The position numbers were made by a program, and so were the translations under genes. Below the pieces are notes generated by a model. It did not search any database. It was not told the origin of the DNA and worked only from the letters and a program-made list of their open reading frames with translations. From assembly GCA_963559585.1 (NCBI GenBank), contig CAUWLJ010000034.1, positions 1-32,887 on the forward strand: 32,887 bases of DNA, in the 5' to 3' direction. This document shows, piece after piece, positions 1 through 7,698 of this stretch (its first letter is position 1; every line of letters begins with the position of its first letter). The stretch is from Eisenbergiella sp963559585 (GTDB taxonomy: Bacteria > Bacillota > Clostridia > Lachnospirales > Lachnospiraceae).

Positions 1-142
1 TCGGATCTTGACCTTGCTGGAATCAAGCCTGCAAAACTGTTTCGCAATTACCTAGCCCTGATTATACCGCCAAACACAGGGATTGGCTACCGGGCTTTTG
101 GCTGCTGTCCGCCGACAGGTCGGGCAGTGGGCGGCAGACCTC
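1..142. other. gene-free edge downstream of trkH
   Basis: No credible coding sequence lies here. It is the 3' side of the minus-strand potassium transporter gene, and a partner trkA/ktrA gene, if present, would lie outside the window. Weak structure is visible: a 5-base inverted pair at 56-60 and 77-81, and on the minus strand a CTGTC/GACAG hairpin soon after the trkH stop. No T-run follows, so I do not call a terminator. A TATAAT hexamer reads on the minus strand at 61-66 without a convincing -35 box. Confidence 0.4.
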
Positions 143-1492
143 TTATCCCACCGCAATTTTGTCCAGAGGAAGCCTCAGAGGCGCTTTTTTCCGGCTCCGC
201 ACCGCGGCAAACACCAGGGTCAGGCCGCCCACACGCCCGAAATACATCAGAAGGATCAGGATCATCCTGGAGCCGCTGCCAAGCTCCGGCGTCACACCCA
301 GCGAAAGGCCGACCGTCCCGATGGCGGAAGCGGTCTCAAACAGGCAGGACAGGATGGGAAGCCCCTCCAGAGTGCTGATCACCATGCCGCCCGTCAGGAA
401 CAGGAACAGATACATGAAAAGAATGGCTGCCGCCTGCTTTACCACCGTCACATCCAGCCTGCGCCCGAAGCAGTTGGTATCCTCGTTCCTTCTGAAAACG
501 GAAAGGGCGGACAGGATCAGGACAGCCACGGTAGTGGTTTTCATGCCACCTGCCGTGGAGCCGGGCGAACCGCCTGTGAGCATCAGAATAATCATGAGCA
601 GGATACCGGGTTCGCTGAACCGGGTCAGATCCACCGAATTAAAGCCGGCGGTACGGGGGGTAACCGCCTGGAAGAAGGAGGCCAGCAGCTTCTCGCCCGT
701 TCCCATGTCCTGCCATACGGGAGAGGAAAATTCCACCAGCCAGAAGAACAGCATGGGAAAAAGGATCAGTCCTGCGGTCATGAGGAAGATCACCTTGCTC
801 TGCATGCGGTACTTTCTGAAATGGTATCCGTGGCGCTTCATATCGTCCCAGGTAAGGAAGCCCAGGCCGCCGAAGATGATAAGACCGGCGATGGTCAGAT
901 TGATGACCGGGGAGTCCGTATAGGCTGTGAGAGAGGAATATTTTTCCCTGGTTCCCATCAAATCAAAGCCTGCGTTGCAGAAGGCGGAAATGGAATGGAA
1001 AACGGCGTACCACAGCCCCTTTGACAGACCAAACTCTTTGATAAAAACGGGAGCCATCAGGCTGGCGCCAACTACCTCTACAGTGAGGGACATTTTCAGG
1101 ATAAAGCCGGTGAGACGGACGATACCGCCCACGCTGGGAGCTGCGATGGCCTCCTGCATGGTGTTTCTCTGAAACAGGCCGATCCTCCGTCCTGCCAGCA
1201 TGGCAAGGAAGCAGGCGATCGTAATAACGCCCATTCCGCCGATCTGGATCAAAAGCAGGATCACCGACTGACCGAAGGGCGTCCAGTATGTGGCGGTATC
1301 ATGAACCACAAGACCAGTCACACACACCGCAGAGGTGGCTGTAAACAGGGAATCCATAAAGCTGGCGCTGCCGGGAGCCCTTGTGGCAGACGGAAGCATA
1401 AGAAGCAGGCTTCCTCCCAGTATAACGATGAAAAAGCCAAGTGTGATAATTTGGAAAGATGTCATTTCCCTTACGATCTTGATACGCCGCAT
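143..1492 (-). CDS. trkH: TrkH/KtrB family potassium uptake channel subunit
   Basis: This is the ion-translocating membrane subunit of a Trk/Ktr potassium uptake system. At 449 residues it is close to KtrB in size. It shows the four pore-loop repeats of the family, each carrying the filter glycine: SAVCVTGL near the N-terminus, SISAFCNAGF, PRTAGFNSVDL, and ASAIGTVGLSLG near the C-terminus. Hydrophobic helices flank each repeat. The ATG at 1492 follows an AAGGA-type ribosome binding site. Family members work with a cytoplasmic nucleotide-binding RCK subunit (TrkA/KtrA); none is visible in the 142 bases left in the window. Upstream is a long structured leader (1514-1612) behind an extended -10 promoter, so regulation at the RNA level is possible. 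KtrB is an equally fair name. Confidence 0.93.
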   Translation of the reverse strand: MRRIKIVREMTSFQIITLGFFIVILGGSLLLMLPSATRAPGSASFMDSLFTATSAVCVTGLVVHDTATYWTPFGQSVILLLIQIGGMGVITIACFLAMLAGRRIGLFQRNTMQEAIAAPSVGGIVRLTGFILKMSLTVEVVGASLMAPVFIKEFGLSKGLWYAVFHSISAFCNAGFDLMGTREKYSSLTAYTDSPVINLTIAGLIIFGGLGFLTWDDMKRHGYHFRKYRMQSKVIFLMTAGLILFPMLFFWLVEFSSPVWQDMGTGEKLLASFFQAVTPRTAGFNSVDLTRFSEPGILLMIILMLTGGSPGSTAGGMKTTTVAVLILSALSVFRRNEDTNCFGRRLDVTVVKQAAAILFMYLFLFLTGGMVISTLEGLPILSCLFETASAIGTVGLSLGVTPELGSGSRMILILLMYFGRVGGLTLVFAAVRSRKKAPLRLPLDKIAVG

Positions 1493-1513
1493 AATTTTCC
1501 TTCATCCTTTTTG

Positions 1514-1531
1514 AGAGCGCACAGGCGCTCT
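1514..1531 (-). promoter_or_regulatory. short hairpin just before the trkH ribosome binding site
   Basis: A perfect 7-base-pair stem (AGAGCGC with GCGCTCT) closes a 4-base loop. On the minus strand it is followed directly by the A- and G-rich ribosome binding region of trkH. There is no T-run, so it is not an intrinsic terminator. It could affect mRNA stability or translation start together with the larger inverted repeat upstream. Confidence 0.6.
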
Positions 1532-1543
1532 GCCGTCCTTTTC

Positions 1544-1612
1544 GGAGAGTGCTGAATTTTCCGGAAAGGAACCCTTCAGGAAGGAAGCTCTCAGGAAAAT
1601 TCAGCACTCTCC
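1544..1612 (-). repeat. perfect 19-bp inverted repeat in the trkH leader
   Basis: Arms 1544-1562 and 1594-1612 are perfect reverse complements over 19 bases, beginning GGAGAGTGCTG. They are separated by 31 bases that can form a small inner CCTTC/GAAGG hairpin. In the trkH transcript this makes a very stable stem in the 5' leader, between the extended -10 promoter (1624-1632) and the gene. It does not match the conserved elements of the ydaO/yuaA c-di-AMP riboswitch as I know them. The flanks show no target-site duplication. It may be a regulatory leader or a dispersed palindromic element. Confidence 0.8.
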
Positions 1613-1623
1613 CAGTGGCCTTC

Positions 1624-1632
1624 ATTGTATCA
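1624..1632 (-). promoter_or_regulatory. extended -10 promoter for trkH
   Basis: Read on the minus strand this is TGATACAAT, an extended -10 element (TGn plus TACAAT). At 17-base spacing the -35 position reads TGCTTG, a poor match, so the extended -10 would carry most of the recognition. Transcription would start just before the 19-bp inverted repeat. Confidence 0.45.
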
Positions 1633-1735
1633 GGAAGCATATAAAGCAAGCATTAATAAAAAATCCGCTGTATTAAGACGCCATAAAGACGCCAACGGGA
1701 CCGCAGAAAGAAAGCCTGCTGTACGGACGGGATTT

Positions 1736-1930
1736 TTATACCCAGCCGAAAAAAAGGGACACAGGAAAGGTGATGGTCATGGTCAGGGCAAGCACTGCCG
1801 AGAGAACCAGCACGGGTGCTCCGAAGAATACGGCCAGAAAGGCCAGGCAGGGGTGGCGGAAGGCAAAGGCCTCCGCCTGTCTGTCAAAGCGTTTTTCCCA
1901 TCTGTGGATATTTTGGATCAGTGATGCCAT
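1736..1930 (-). CDS. small membrane protein, 64 residues, unknown function
   Basis: I do not recognise this gene beyond its being a small membrane protein. The first 25 residues are charged and contain WEKRFDRQAEAF. The rest, from about residue 27 to the end, is almost continuously hydrophobic and could form one long or two short membrane helices. It is judged real because its ATG follows a strong AAGGAGGAGG ribosome binding site at 1940-1949 and because its composition is that of a membrane protein, not of an antisense shadow. A GC-rich hairpin sits immediately upstream of that site (1950-1967). It lies between trkH and the short-chain dehydrogenase with about 240 bases on each side, so it is probably transcribed alone or by read-through. 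Confidence 0.7.
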   Translation of the reverse strand: MASLIQNIHRWEKRFDRQAEAFAFRHPCLAFLAVFFGAPVLVLSAVLALTMTITFPVSLFFGWV

Positions 1931-1949
1931 AGCTTTCTTCCTCCTCCTT

Positions 1950-1967
1950 GGCCGTCAGGAGACGGCC
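1950..1967 (-). promoter_or_regulatory. hairpin abutting the Shine-Dalgarno of the 64-residue gene
   Basis: A 7-base-pair perfect stem (GGCCGTC with GACGGCC) carries a 4-base loop that reads TCCT on the minus strand. It touches the AAGGAGGAGG ribosome binding site directly, and the TCTCCT in and beside the loop is complementary to that site. This could modulate translation. The remaining gap up to 2170 shows only weak inverted repeats and no gene. Confidence 0.5.
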
Positions 1968-2170
1968 CTGCGTTTACATCTGCAAGGGGGAAGGCATTGA
2001 GGCAGGCTTGACGGTAAGTTGGGAAACCGGCTTTCCTCCTTGTGAGAACCATGATAACGCACCCCGGATTAAATCGGGAAAAAGGATGAAGCAGGGCAGA
2101 TTAAGATCAGACAAAGGCGGCAGGCGCCGGTTCGGGCAGTATGGCAGCCCGGACGTATCGGTAAGCAGTT

Positions 2171-2944
2171 TTACAGGGTACCGGTCTTCAGATGGCGCAT
2201 GATGCGCAGAAGGACGCTGTGGGGCACTGCGGCGGCAAGGAAACGGAAAGCGCGTATGGGAAGGGAACAGACGGACAGCTCCTTCCTCCTGGCCGAGGCC
2301 CGGAGAGCGTCCCGCACCACCCTGTCCGCCTCCACCATGGTATATTTCTTGATGGCCAGAGTGGTTCCTCTCCTTTCGGCCAGGTCAAAAAACTCCGTGC
2401 GCACAGGGCCGGGGCAGACTGCGGTTACATAGATCTGCCGTTCCCGCAGCTCCTCCCGAAGCGCCCGGGAGAAGCTGAGCACGTAGGACTTGCTGGCGGC
2501 GTAGACCGCAAAGTCAGGCTGGGGAAGGAAGGCCGCGCTGCTGGCAAGCTGGATGATCCGGCTTTTCTTTTTCATGAAAGGCAGACAGGAGTAGGTTAAC
2601 TCCGTCAGGGCCAGGCAGTTCAGCTCGATCATACCGGACTGCTCCTTTAAGGGAAGGCGGGAAAAATGCCCCATGATACCGTAGCCGGAGCAGTTGATGA
2701 GCATGCGGATAACGGGGCGTTCCCGGTGCAGCAGCTCGTCAAAGGAGCGTCTGTCCTCATCCAGGGTCAGATCCAGCGGAAGGATCCGGGCCGCATGATC
2801 CAGCCGGGAGGCAAGCTCCTCCAGTCTGTCCCGTCTTCTGGCAATCAGCCAGAACTCATCCACGCACATCAGCCCCCTGTCCAGAGTGAGGGCAAATTCT
2901 TTTCCTAAGCCGGAGGAGGCTCCGGTGATAACAGCAATATTCAC
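2171..2944 (-). CDS. short-chain dehydrogenase/reductase (SDR)
   Basis: This is a classical SDR of 257 residues that would carry out NAD(P)-linked oxidation or reduction of an unknown substrate in the cytoplasm. The Rossmann motif TGASSGLG is at residues 7-14 and the NAG-like motif is NCSG near 84-87. The catalytic residues are Ser135 in QLASS and Tyr148 and Lys152 in YAASK. The C-terminal part resembles the DltE/YqjQ-like SDRs with a PGPVRTEF motif. The start is GTG, chosen because AAAGGAG lies 6 bases upstream. It is the last gene of the unit starting with the pseudouridine synthase, 33 bases after ygiQ. The substrate cannot be told from sequence. Confidence 0.9.
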   Translation of the reverse strand: MNIAVITGASSGLGKEFALTLDRGLMCVDEFWLIARRRDRLEELASRLDHAARILPLDLTLDEDRRSFDELLHRERPVIRMLINCSGYGIMGHFSRLPLKEQSGMIELNCLALTELTYSCLPFMKKKSRIIQLASSAAFLPQPDFAVYAASKSYVLSFSRALREELRERQIYVTAVCPGPVRTEFFDLAERRGTTLAIKKYTMVEADRVVRDALRASARRKELSVCSLPIRAFRFLAAAVPHSVLLRIMRHLKTGTL

Positions 2945-2977
2945 ACTAATCTCCTTTCAAACACGCTCTAATTTTCT

Positions 2978-4933
2978 CTATTTTTTCTTGTGAACGTTTC
3001 GTATGGTTCGTTTTTTTGCGGATCTGTCCGGGCGGTGCTTTGCTCCCTGGGGGGATGAAGCTTTCCCTTTTGAGACGGATTTTTGGGGCGGCGTGCTGCC
3101 CCGCAGAGCATTGCTGCGCAGAGCGCTGTCCTCTTTCCTGGGACGGATCAGGCATTTGGGGCCGAAGCCGATCAGATCCTTCCGGCCTGCACGGGTGAGG
3201 GCCTCATAAACCAGCTCGTAGTTTTTCGGATTCCGGTACTGGATCAGGGCGCGCTGCATGGCTTTTTCGTGGGGATTTTTGCAGACATACACCTTTTTTC
3301 CGTCCCTGGGATCGATTTCCGTGTAGTACATGACGGTGGACATGGTGGAGGGAGTGGGATAAAAATCCTGTACCTGCTCCGGCATATAACCCAGATCGCG
3401 GAGATATTCCGCCAGCTCCACAGCCTCCTTCAGAGTGGAGCCGGGGTGGGAGCTCATCAGGTAGGGAACCAGATACTGCTTCAGTCCAAGCTGGTCGTTA
3501 AGCTGGCGGTATTTACGGCGGAAGCGTTCATACACCGCGTTTTCCGGCTTGCCCATGCGCCTTAGCACCGCATCGGAGATGTGCTCCGGCGCTACCTTCA
3601 GCTGGCCGCTCACATGGTACTGCACCAGCTCCCGGAAAAAGGTATCGTCCGGATCGGCAAGCAGATAGTCAAACCGGATGCCGGAGCGGATAAACACCTT
3701 TTTCACGCCGGGAAGGGCGCGCAGGGAACGCAGAAGGGCCAGGTAGTCGGTATGATCCGCCTTCATGCTGGGGCAGGGGGCCGGAAACAGGCACTGCCTG
3801 TTTTTGCACACGCCCCTGGTGAGCTGCTTTTCACAGGAGGGAGCGCGGAAATTGGCGGTGGGGCCGCCCACATCGTGGATATAGCCCTTAAAATCAGGAT
3901 CCTGAATTATCCCCCGCGCTTCCTCCAGGATGGATTCATGGCTGCGCACCTGCACGGTGCGGCCCTGGTGGAAGGTGAGGGCGCAGAAGCTGCAGCCTCC
4001 GAAGCAGCCCCGGCTGCTGATCAGGGAAAACTTAATCTCCCGGATGGCGGGCACTCCGCCCTGTGCCTCATAGGAGGGATGATAGGCGCGCATATAGGGC
4101 AGATCGTACACGCTGTCCATCTCCTCTATAGTCAGAGGCTTCTGAGGAGGATTCTGCACCACATACTGGCCGTTGGGGTAGCCCTCCATCAGGACATTCC
4201 CTGTGAAAGGATCGGTGTTGCTGTACTGGATCAGGAAGCTGTCCGCATATTTTGTCTTGTCGGCCTTCATTTCCTCATAGGAAGGAAGAAGAATACCGTC
4301 GTAGATCCCTGACAGGTCTTTTGTCTTGTAAACCGTGCCGGGAATAAAGGTAATGTCCTTTACGTCGATGCCGCTGTTGAGCGCATCCGCGATCTCCACG
4401 ATGGATTTTTCCCCCATGCCGTAGGAGATCAGGTCGGCCTGGCTGTCCAGCAGGATGGAGCGTTTGAAGGAATCGCTCCAGTAATCGTAATGGGCCATAC
4501 GGCGCAGGCTGGCTTCAATGCCCCCGATGATGATGGGAACGTTCCGGTAGGTTCTGCGGATCAGGTTGCAGTAAACCACTGTAGCATGATCCGGCCTTTT
4601 TCCGGCCAGGCCGCCGGGGGTATAGGCATCGTCAGGCCGTCTTTTTTTGGACACATAATAGTGATTGACCATGGAGTCCATGTTTCCTGCGCTGACCAGG
4701 AAGCCCAATCTTGGTTGACCGAATAGGTCAATACTCCTGCTGTCTTTCCAGTCCGGCTGGGAAATGATGCAGACGGTGTAGCCATGGGCCTCCAGGATCC
4801 TGCTGATGATGGCATGGCCGAAGGAAGGGTGATCCACGTAGGCATCCCCGATCACGTAGACGAAATCCGGCCGGGTGATCCCCTGCTCTTCCATTTCCTG
4901 TCTGGTTGTAGGTAAAAAATTTTTTTCTGTCAT
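2978..4933 (-). CDS. YgiQ family radical SAM protein
   Basis: The gene encodes a 651-residue radical SAM enzyme of the YgiQ family, whose reaction is not established. The iron-sulfur motif CxxxCxxC is at Cys310, Cys314 and Cys317, within SSRGCFGGCSFC. A long N-terminal domain, common to YgiQ proteins, precedes it, and the C-terminal region carries the conserved PTPSTMSTVMYYT stretch of the family. The last 50 or so residues are a basic, low-complexity tail (many Lys, Arg, Ser) ending in KKK, probably disordered. The ATG follows AGAGGAAG and sits 9 bases after the HAD gene, so the two are in one operon. Some automatic annotations call such proteins tRNA-modifying; nothing here proves that. Confidence 0.93.
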   Translation of the reverse strand: MTEKNFLPTTRQEMEEQGITRPDFVYVIGDAYVDHPSFGHAIISRILEAHGYTVCIISQPDWKDSRSIDLFGQPRLGFLVSAGNMDSMVNHYYVSKKRRPDDAYTPGGLAGKRPDHATVVYCNLIRRTYRNVPIIIGGIEASLRRMAHYDYWSDSFKRSILLDSQADLISYGMGEKSIVEIADALNSGIDVKDITFIPGTVYKTKDLSGIYDGILLPSYEEMKADKTKYADSFLIQYSNTDPFTGNVLMEGYPNGQYVVQNPPQKPLTIEEMDSVYDLPYMRAYHPSYEAQGGVPAIREIKFSLISSRGCFGGCSFCALTFHQGRTVQVRSHESILEEARGIIQDPDFKGYIHDVGGPTANFRAPSCEKQLTRGVCKNRQCLFPAPCPSMKADHTDYLALLRSLRALPGVKKVFIRSGIRFDYLLADPDDTFFRELVQYHVSGQLKVAPEHISDAVLRRMGKPENAVYERFRRKYRQLNDQLGLKQYLVPYLMSSHPGSTLKEAVELAEYLRDLGYMPEQVQDFYPTPSTMSTVMYYTEIDPRDGKKVYVCKNPHEKAMQRALIQYRNPKNYELVYEALTRAGRKDLIGFGPKCLIRPRKEDSALRSNALRGSTPPQKSVSKGKASSPQGAKHRPDRSAKKRTIRNVHKKK

Positions 4934-4942
4934 TTCTTCCTC

Positions 4943-5593
4943 TTATAGCTCTCTGTAATCTGTAATGTAATAGTCTGCCAGTGCCCTTTTTTCGGCGGCC
5001 TGCCGGGCAGAATAGGAATCCTCCACAGCGCAGACCCGCATTCCGGCGGCCTTTCCCGCCTGGATGCCTGCGGGAATGTCCTCGAATACCAGGCAGTTTT
5101 CCGGCCGGACGCCAAGCCGCTGCGCTACAGCCAGATAAATATCCGGGGCAGGCTTCCCTCTGTTCACCTCGCAGGAGGTGAGCACGCAGTCAAAGTACCC
5201 GGCCAGCCCTCTGGCCTGAATCAGACTGTCCACCAGATGTCTGGAATTGCTGGTGGCGATTCCCAGGCGGATGCCCTTCTTTTTCCAACGCTTCAGACAG
5301 GTCTGGACGCCTTCCTTCAGGGGGACCTGTCTGCGGTATTTTTCCTGAGCCATCTCGTTCCAGTCCGCTTTGATCTGTTCCACGCTGTGGGGGATGGAGA
5401 ACCTTTTCTTAAAGTATTCCGCCGTCTCCGTAAAGCTCATTCCGTCAATCTCCCCCTGCAGGGTTCCGGAGAAGGGAATGCCGAACCGTCCCAGATATTC
5501 CACGTCTATATCCGGCCAGATCCACATGGAATCCACCAGAGTGCCGTCCAGATCGAAGATCACGGCCTGTATGTTGTCCATGATTCCATTCAT
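4943..5593 (-). CDS. HAD family phosphatase, beta-phosphoglucomutase-like
   Basis: This is a 216-residue haloacid dehalogenase superfamily hydrolase with a helical cap of the beta-phosphoglucomutase/phosphatase type. Motif I is FDLDGT, with nucleophile Asp14 and acid/base Asp16. Motif II is ATSNS, motif III includes the lysine of GKPAPD, and motif IV is FEDIPAGI, which binds magnesium. It probably dephosphorylates a small sugar phosphate or similar metabolite; the substrate is unknown. An in-frame start exists 11 codons upstream at 5626, but the ATG at 5593 has AAAGGAGAGG at the right distance and is preferred; a further ATG follows four codons later. It lies 29 bases after the pseudouridine synthase and 9 bases before ygiQ. 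Confidence 0.92.
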   Translation of the reverse strand: MNGIMDNIQAVIFDLDGTLVDSMWIWPDIDVEYLGRFGIPFSGTLQGEIDGMSFTETAEYFKKRFSIPHSVEQIKADWNEMAQEKYRRQVPLKEGVQTCLKRWKKKGIRLGIATSNSRHLVDSLIQARGLAGYFDCVLTSCEVNRGKPAPDIYLAVAQRLGVRPENCLVFEDIPAGIQAGKAAGMRVCAVEDSYSARQAAEKRALADYYITDYREL

Positions 5594-5622
5594 GCTTCCT
5601 CTCCTTTTCCCTAAAGCAATTT

Positions 5623-6402
5623 TCAAACATGCTCGTCCGCTTCCCCTCCGGTATGCAGCGCAGTACGCTCCTGCTCGGTCAGCTCCCGGAAGGCACCCAC
5701 GGGAAGCGTATCCTCCAGGGTAAGCGGCCCCATGGCCACACGCCGCAGATAGACGACCTTCCGCCCAACGGCCTGCATCATGCGCTTTACCTGATGAAAT
5801 TTTCCTTCCGTTATGGTCAGATACCAGGCCGTCTCACCGGACTTTGCAGACACTGTGCCACAGCCGCGGGAAGCCGTGGCTGGGCGGATGCGGGCAGGCC
5901 GGGTGCGCTTTGCTTCCCCGATCTCCACTCCGGCTTCCAGTGCCTGAAGCTGTGCGCCGTCCAGAGGGCCGTCAATCCGGACGTAGTAGGTCTTTTCCAC
6001 ATGCTTTTCCGGCGCCAGGAGTCTGTGGGAAAGGCCGCCGTCGTCTGTGAGAAGGAGAAGCCCTTCCGTATCCTTATCCAGTCTGCCCACCGGAAACAGG
6101 GGGCGCAGAAGGAGGGGATTCCCGGGGGCCTGTTCCCGGACCCAGTCCAGCACCGTCCGTTCCCGGTTATCCTGTGTGGCCGAGACAATCCCGGCAGGCT
6201 TGTTCAGCAGAAGATAGACATATCTGCTGTAAGAAATCTGCCGTCCGCAGACGCAGACCTGATCGCCGTTCTCATCCAGCCTCCTGTCCGGCTTCTTCTC
6301 CACCGTGCCGTTTACCTCCACCTGTCCGCGGCGGATCAGCTCCTTTACCCGGCTCCGCGTCCCCTCTCCCATATCGCACAGATACTTGTCCAGACGGATC
6401 AT
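5623..6402 (-). CDS. RsuA/RluB family pseudouridine synthase
   Basis: The product (259 residues) converts a uridine in ribosomal RNA to pseudouridine. An N-terminal S4 RNA-binding domain (starting MIRLDKYLCD) is followed by the catalytic domain with the signature GRLDKDTEGLLLLT, whose Asp is the catalytic residue. The KFHQVKRM stretch near the C-terminus is typical of the RsuA/RluB/RluE/RluF group. I cannot say whether 16S or 23S RNA is the target. The frame is open upstream to 6480, but the S4 domain begins at the ATG at 6402, preceded by AGGAGGAG with good spacing, so the extra 26 residues are rejected. It is the first gene of the operon driven by the promoter at 6512-6540. Confidence 0.93.
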   Translation of the reverse strand: MIRLDKYLCDMGEGTRSRVKELIRRGQVEVNGTVEKKPDRRLDENGDQVCVCGRQISYSRYVYLLLNKPAGIVSATQDNRERTVLDWVREQAPGNPLLLRPLFPVGRLDKDTEGLLLLTDDGGLSHRLLAPEKHVEKTYYVRIDGPLDGAQLQALEAGVEIGEAKRTRPARIRPATASRGCGTVSAKSGETAWYLTITEGKFHQVKRMMQAVGRKVVYLRRVAMGPLTLEDTLPVGAFRELTEQERTALHTGGEADEHV

Positions 6403-6511
6403 TTGCGCTCCTCCTGCTTCTGCCTGATCCGCCGGCCCTGCCCTCTGCCGGCTTGGCAGACGATACCGGGATTCTGTCATGTATCGGATCAGCGCAACAT
6501 AATTTGAATTA

Positions 6512-6540
6512 AGTATACAGGATTTTTGAACCGCTTACAA
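6512..6540 (-). promoter_or_regulatory. sigma-A type promoter for the pseudouridine synthase operon
   Basis: On the minus strand TTGTAA (6535-6540) and TATACT (6512-6517) are separated by exactly 17 bases. Transcription would start about 110 bases before the pseudouridine synthase ATG. The region also holds the upstream side of the divergent ylbJ gene, for which I could not identify a convincing promoter. Confidence 0.7.
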
Positions 6541-6569
6541 GGCTTATGGGGACGAATCGGGGAGGATGT

Positions 6570-7682
6570 ATGAAAAAGAGGGAACGGATGGGAGCCATAA
6601 AAAAAGCCGTTTTAACGGGAATGTTTGCTTTTCTCACAACGGCTATGCTTCTGGAAAGCGAAACGGCGCTGGAGCTGTCTGCCTCGGCTCTGAATCTGTG
6701 GTTTCAGAAGATGATTCCTGCGCTGCTGCCCTTTATGATCCTGTCCGGCATCCTGATCCGCATGAACCTTTCCGATCGCTTTGCGAAGCTTTTTGCCCCC
6801 CTTCTGCGGCCTGTGTTCCGCCTGTCCGATTCCTGTCTATATGTGATTGTGATCGGGTTTTTGTGCGGCTTTCCCATGGGAGCCAGGGTGACGGCGGAAA
6901 GCTATGAGAGGGGGAAGCTTGACCGGAGGGAGGCTGCTCTCCTGCTGGCCTTCTGCAACAATATCGGGCCTATTTATTTTACAGGTTTTGTCCTGACGCT
7001 TTTTCCCGTCTCCAATCCCTGGCCCTATCTGGCGGGAATGTACCTGCTGCCGCTGCTGTATGGTCTTGTGCTGCGCTATATGGCTTTCAGGGATATTTCA
7101 GTTCAGAGAGGGGAAGCTCAGGGAAAAATATCATCGGCGATCCTTTCAGAGGGGAGCTTTTCCCGGAAGCAGGTTCCGCTGAAGCAGAATAAAAAAAAGA
7201 AAGAGGGCCGCACTCTGCATGCGGCCCAGGCGGCGGATGGCCCGGAGGGAAGGACGGATACATGGCAAAAGGAAGCCGCATGCGGTAAGCCGGGAAAGGC
7301 TCCCTCTCTCCTGGAGCAGATGCAGGAGGCCATCACTTCCTCTCTCACCGCTATTGCATCCCTGGGCGGATATATGATTCTGTTCAATCTGATGAATCTG
7401 TTTCCCATCCTGCTGCTGCCCGGCAGCTTCCGGCTGCTCCGGGCGCTGTGCGGATGTCTGCTGGAAATCACCAGCGGGCTGGCCCAGCTGCCGGCCAGCC
7501 AGGCCTTCTGGGCCTTCGTACTGCTTCCCTTCGGCGGCTTTTCCTGCATTGCCCAGACCTACAGCATGCTCCGGGAGACGGATCTGCCGCTGGGAGCGTA
7601 TGTGTGCCATAAATGCGCCCAGACGGGGCTTGCGTTTCTTTATTATGCAGGAATCCATTATGCAGGAATCCGGATCCTGTGA
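6570..7682 (+). CDS. ylbJ: YlbJ-like sporulation membrane protein (nucleoside recognition domain)
   Basis: This 370-residue polytopic membrane protein has two Gate (nucleoside-recognition) halves. The first carries GFLCGFPMGARV (about residues 96-107) with CNNIGP following. The second carries LLPFGGFSC at about 318-326. This pattern matches YlbJ, which in Bacillus subtilis is a sigma-E-dependent protein needed for normal spore formation. Between the halves lies a hydrophilic Lys/Gly/Ala-rich segment at about 176-247, whose DNA contains a terminator-like hairpin on the opposite strand. The start at 6570 is preceded by GGGGAGG at a rather short 4-base distance; the ATG at 6588 (MGAIKK) is a fair alternative. 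It is a single gene between divergent and convergent minus-strand neighbours. Localisation is inner membrane, probably of the mother cell. Confidence 0.88.
   Translation: MKKRERMGAIKKAVLTGMFAFLTTAMLLESETALELSASALNLWFQKMIPALLPFMILSGILIRMNLSDRFAKLFAPLLRPVFRLSDSCLYVIVIGFLCGFPMGARVTAESYERGKLDRREAALLLAFCNNIGPIYFTGFVLTLFPVSNPWPYLAGMYLLPLLYGLVLRYMAFRDISVQRGEAQGKISSAILSEGSFSRKQVPLKQNKKKKEGRTLHAAQAADGPEGRTDTWQKEAACGKPGKAPSLLEQMQEAITSSLTAIASLGGYMILFNLMNLFPILLLPGSFRLLRALCGCLLEITSGLAQLPASQAFWAFVLLPFGGFSCIAQTYSMLRETDLPLGAYVCHKCAQTGLAFLYYAGIHYAGIRIL
7190..7227 (-). terminator. terminator-like hairpin antisense within ylbJ
   Basis: A perfect 8-base-pair GC stem (GGGCCGCA with TGCGGCCC, 7205-7212 and 7220-7227) has a 7-base loop. 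On the minus strand it is followed by TCTTTC and eight T residues. This is the exact layout of a rho-independent terminator, but it lies inside the coding sequence for the ylbJ linker. It could stop antisense transcription arriving from the coaD operon, or be a relic of an inserted intergenic element. Confidence 0.6.
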
Positions 7683-7698
7683 GGCTCCGGCAGAGCTC

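Noticed and set aside
83..1024. Long plus-strand frame opposite trkH
   Set aside because: It is antisense to a well-recognised gene, rich in Gly, Gln and His, and has no ribosome binding site or domain.
1544..1612. Miniature transposable element with terminal inverted repeats
   Set aside because: The arms are close together, no target-site duplication is visible at the flanks, and no transposase is in the window; a dispersed-repeat origin stays open.
1493..1735. c-di-AMP (ydaO/yuaA) riboswitch before trkH
   Set aside because: The function of the gene suggested it, but I do not see the conserved core motifs, only a simple long inverted repeat.
2000..2170. Small RNA or riboswitch upstream of the 64-residue gene
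   Set aside because: Only weak inverted repeats are present, and no promoter with both boxes or known motif is seen.
3581..4312. 243-residue plus-strand frame opposite ygiQ
   Set aside because: It is a shadow of the GC-rich radical SAM gene; composition and lack of start signals argue against coding.
5629..6507. 292-residue plus-strand frame opposite the pseudouridine synthase
   Set aside because: It is the antisense of a clear RsuA-type gene, with no recognisable domain.
6481..6569. Sigma-E type sporulation promoter for ylbJ
   Set aside because: An ATACA-like -10 can be found, but no -35 element at the right distance; not supportable.
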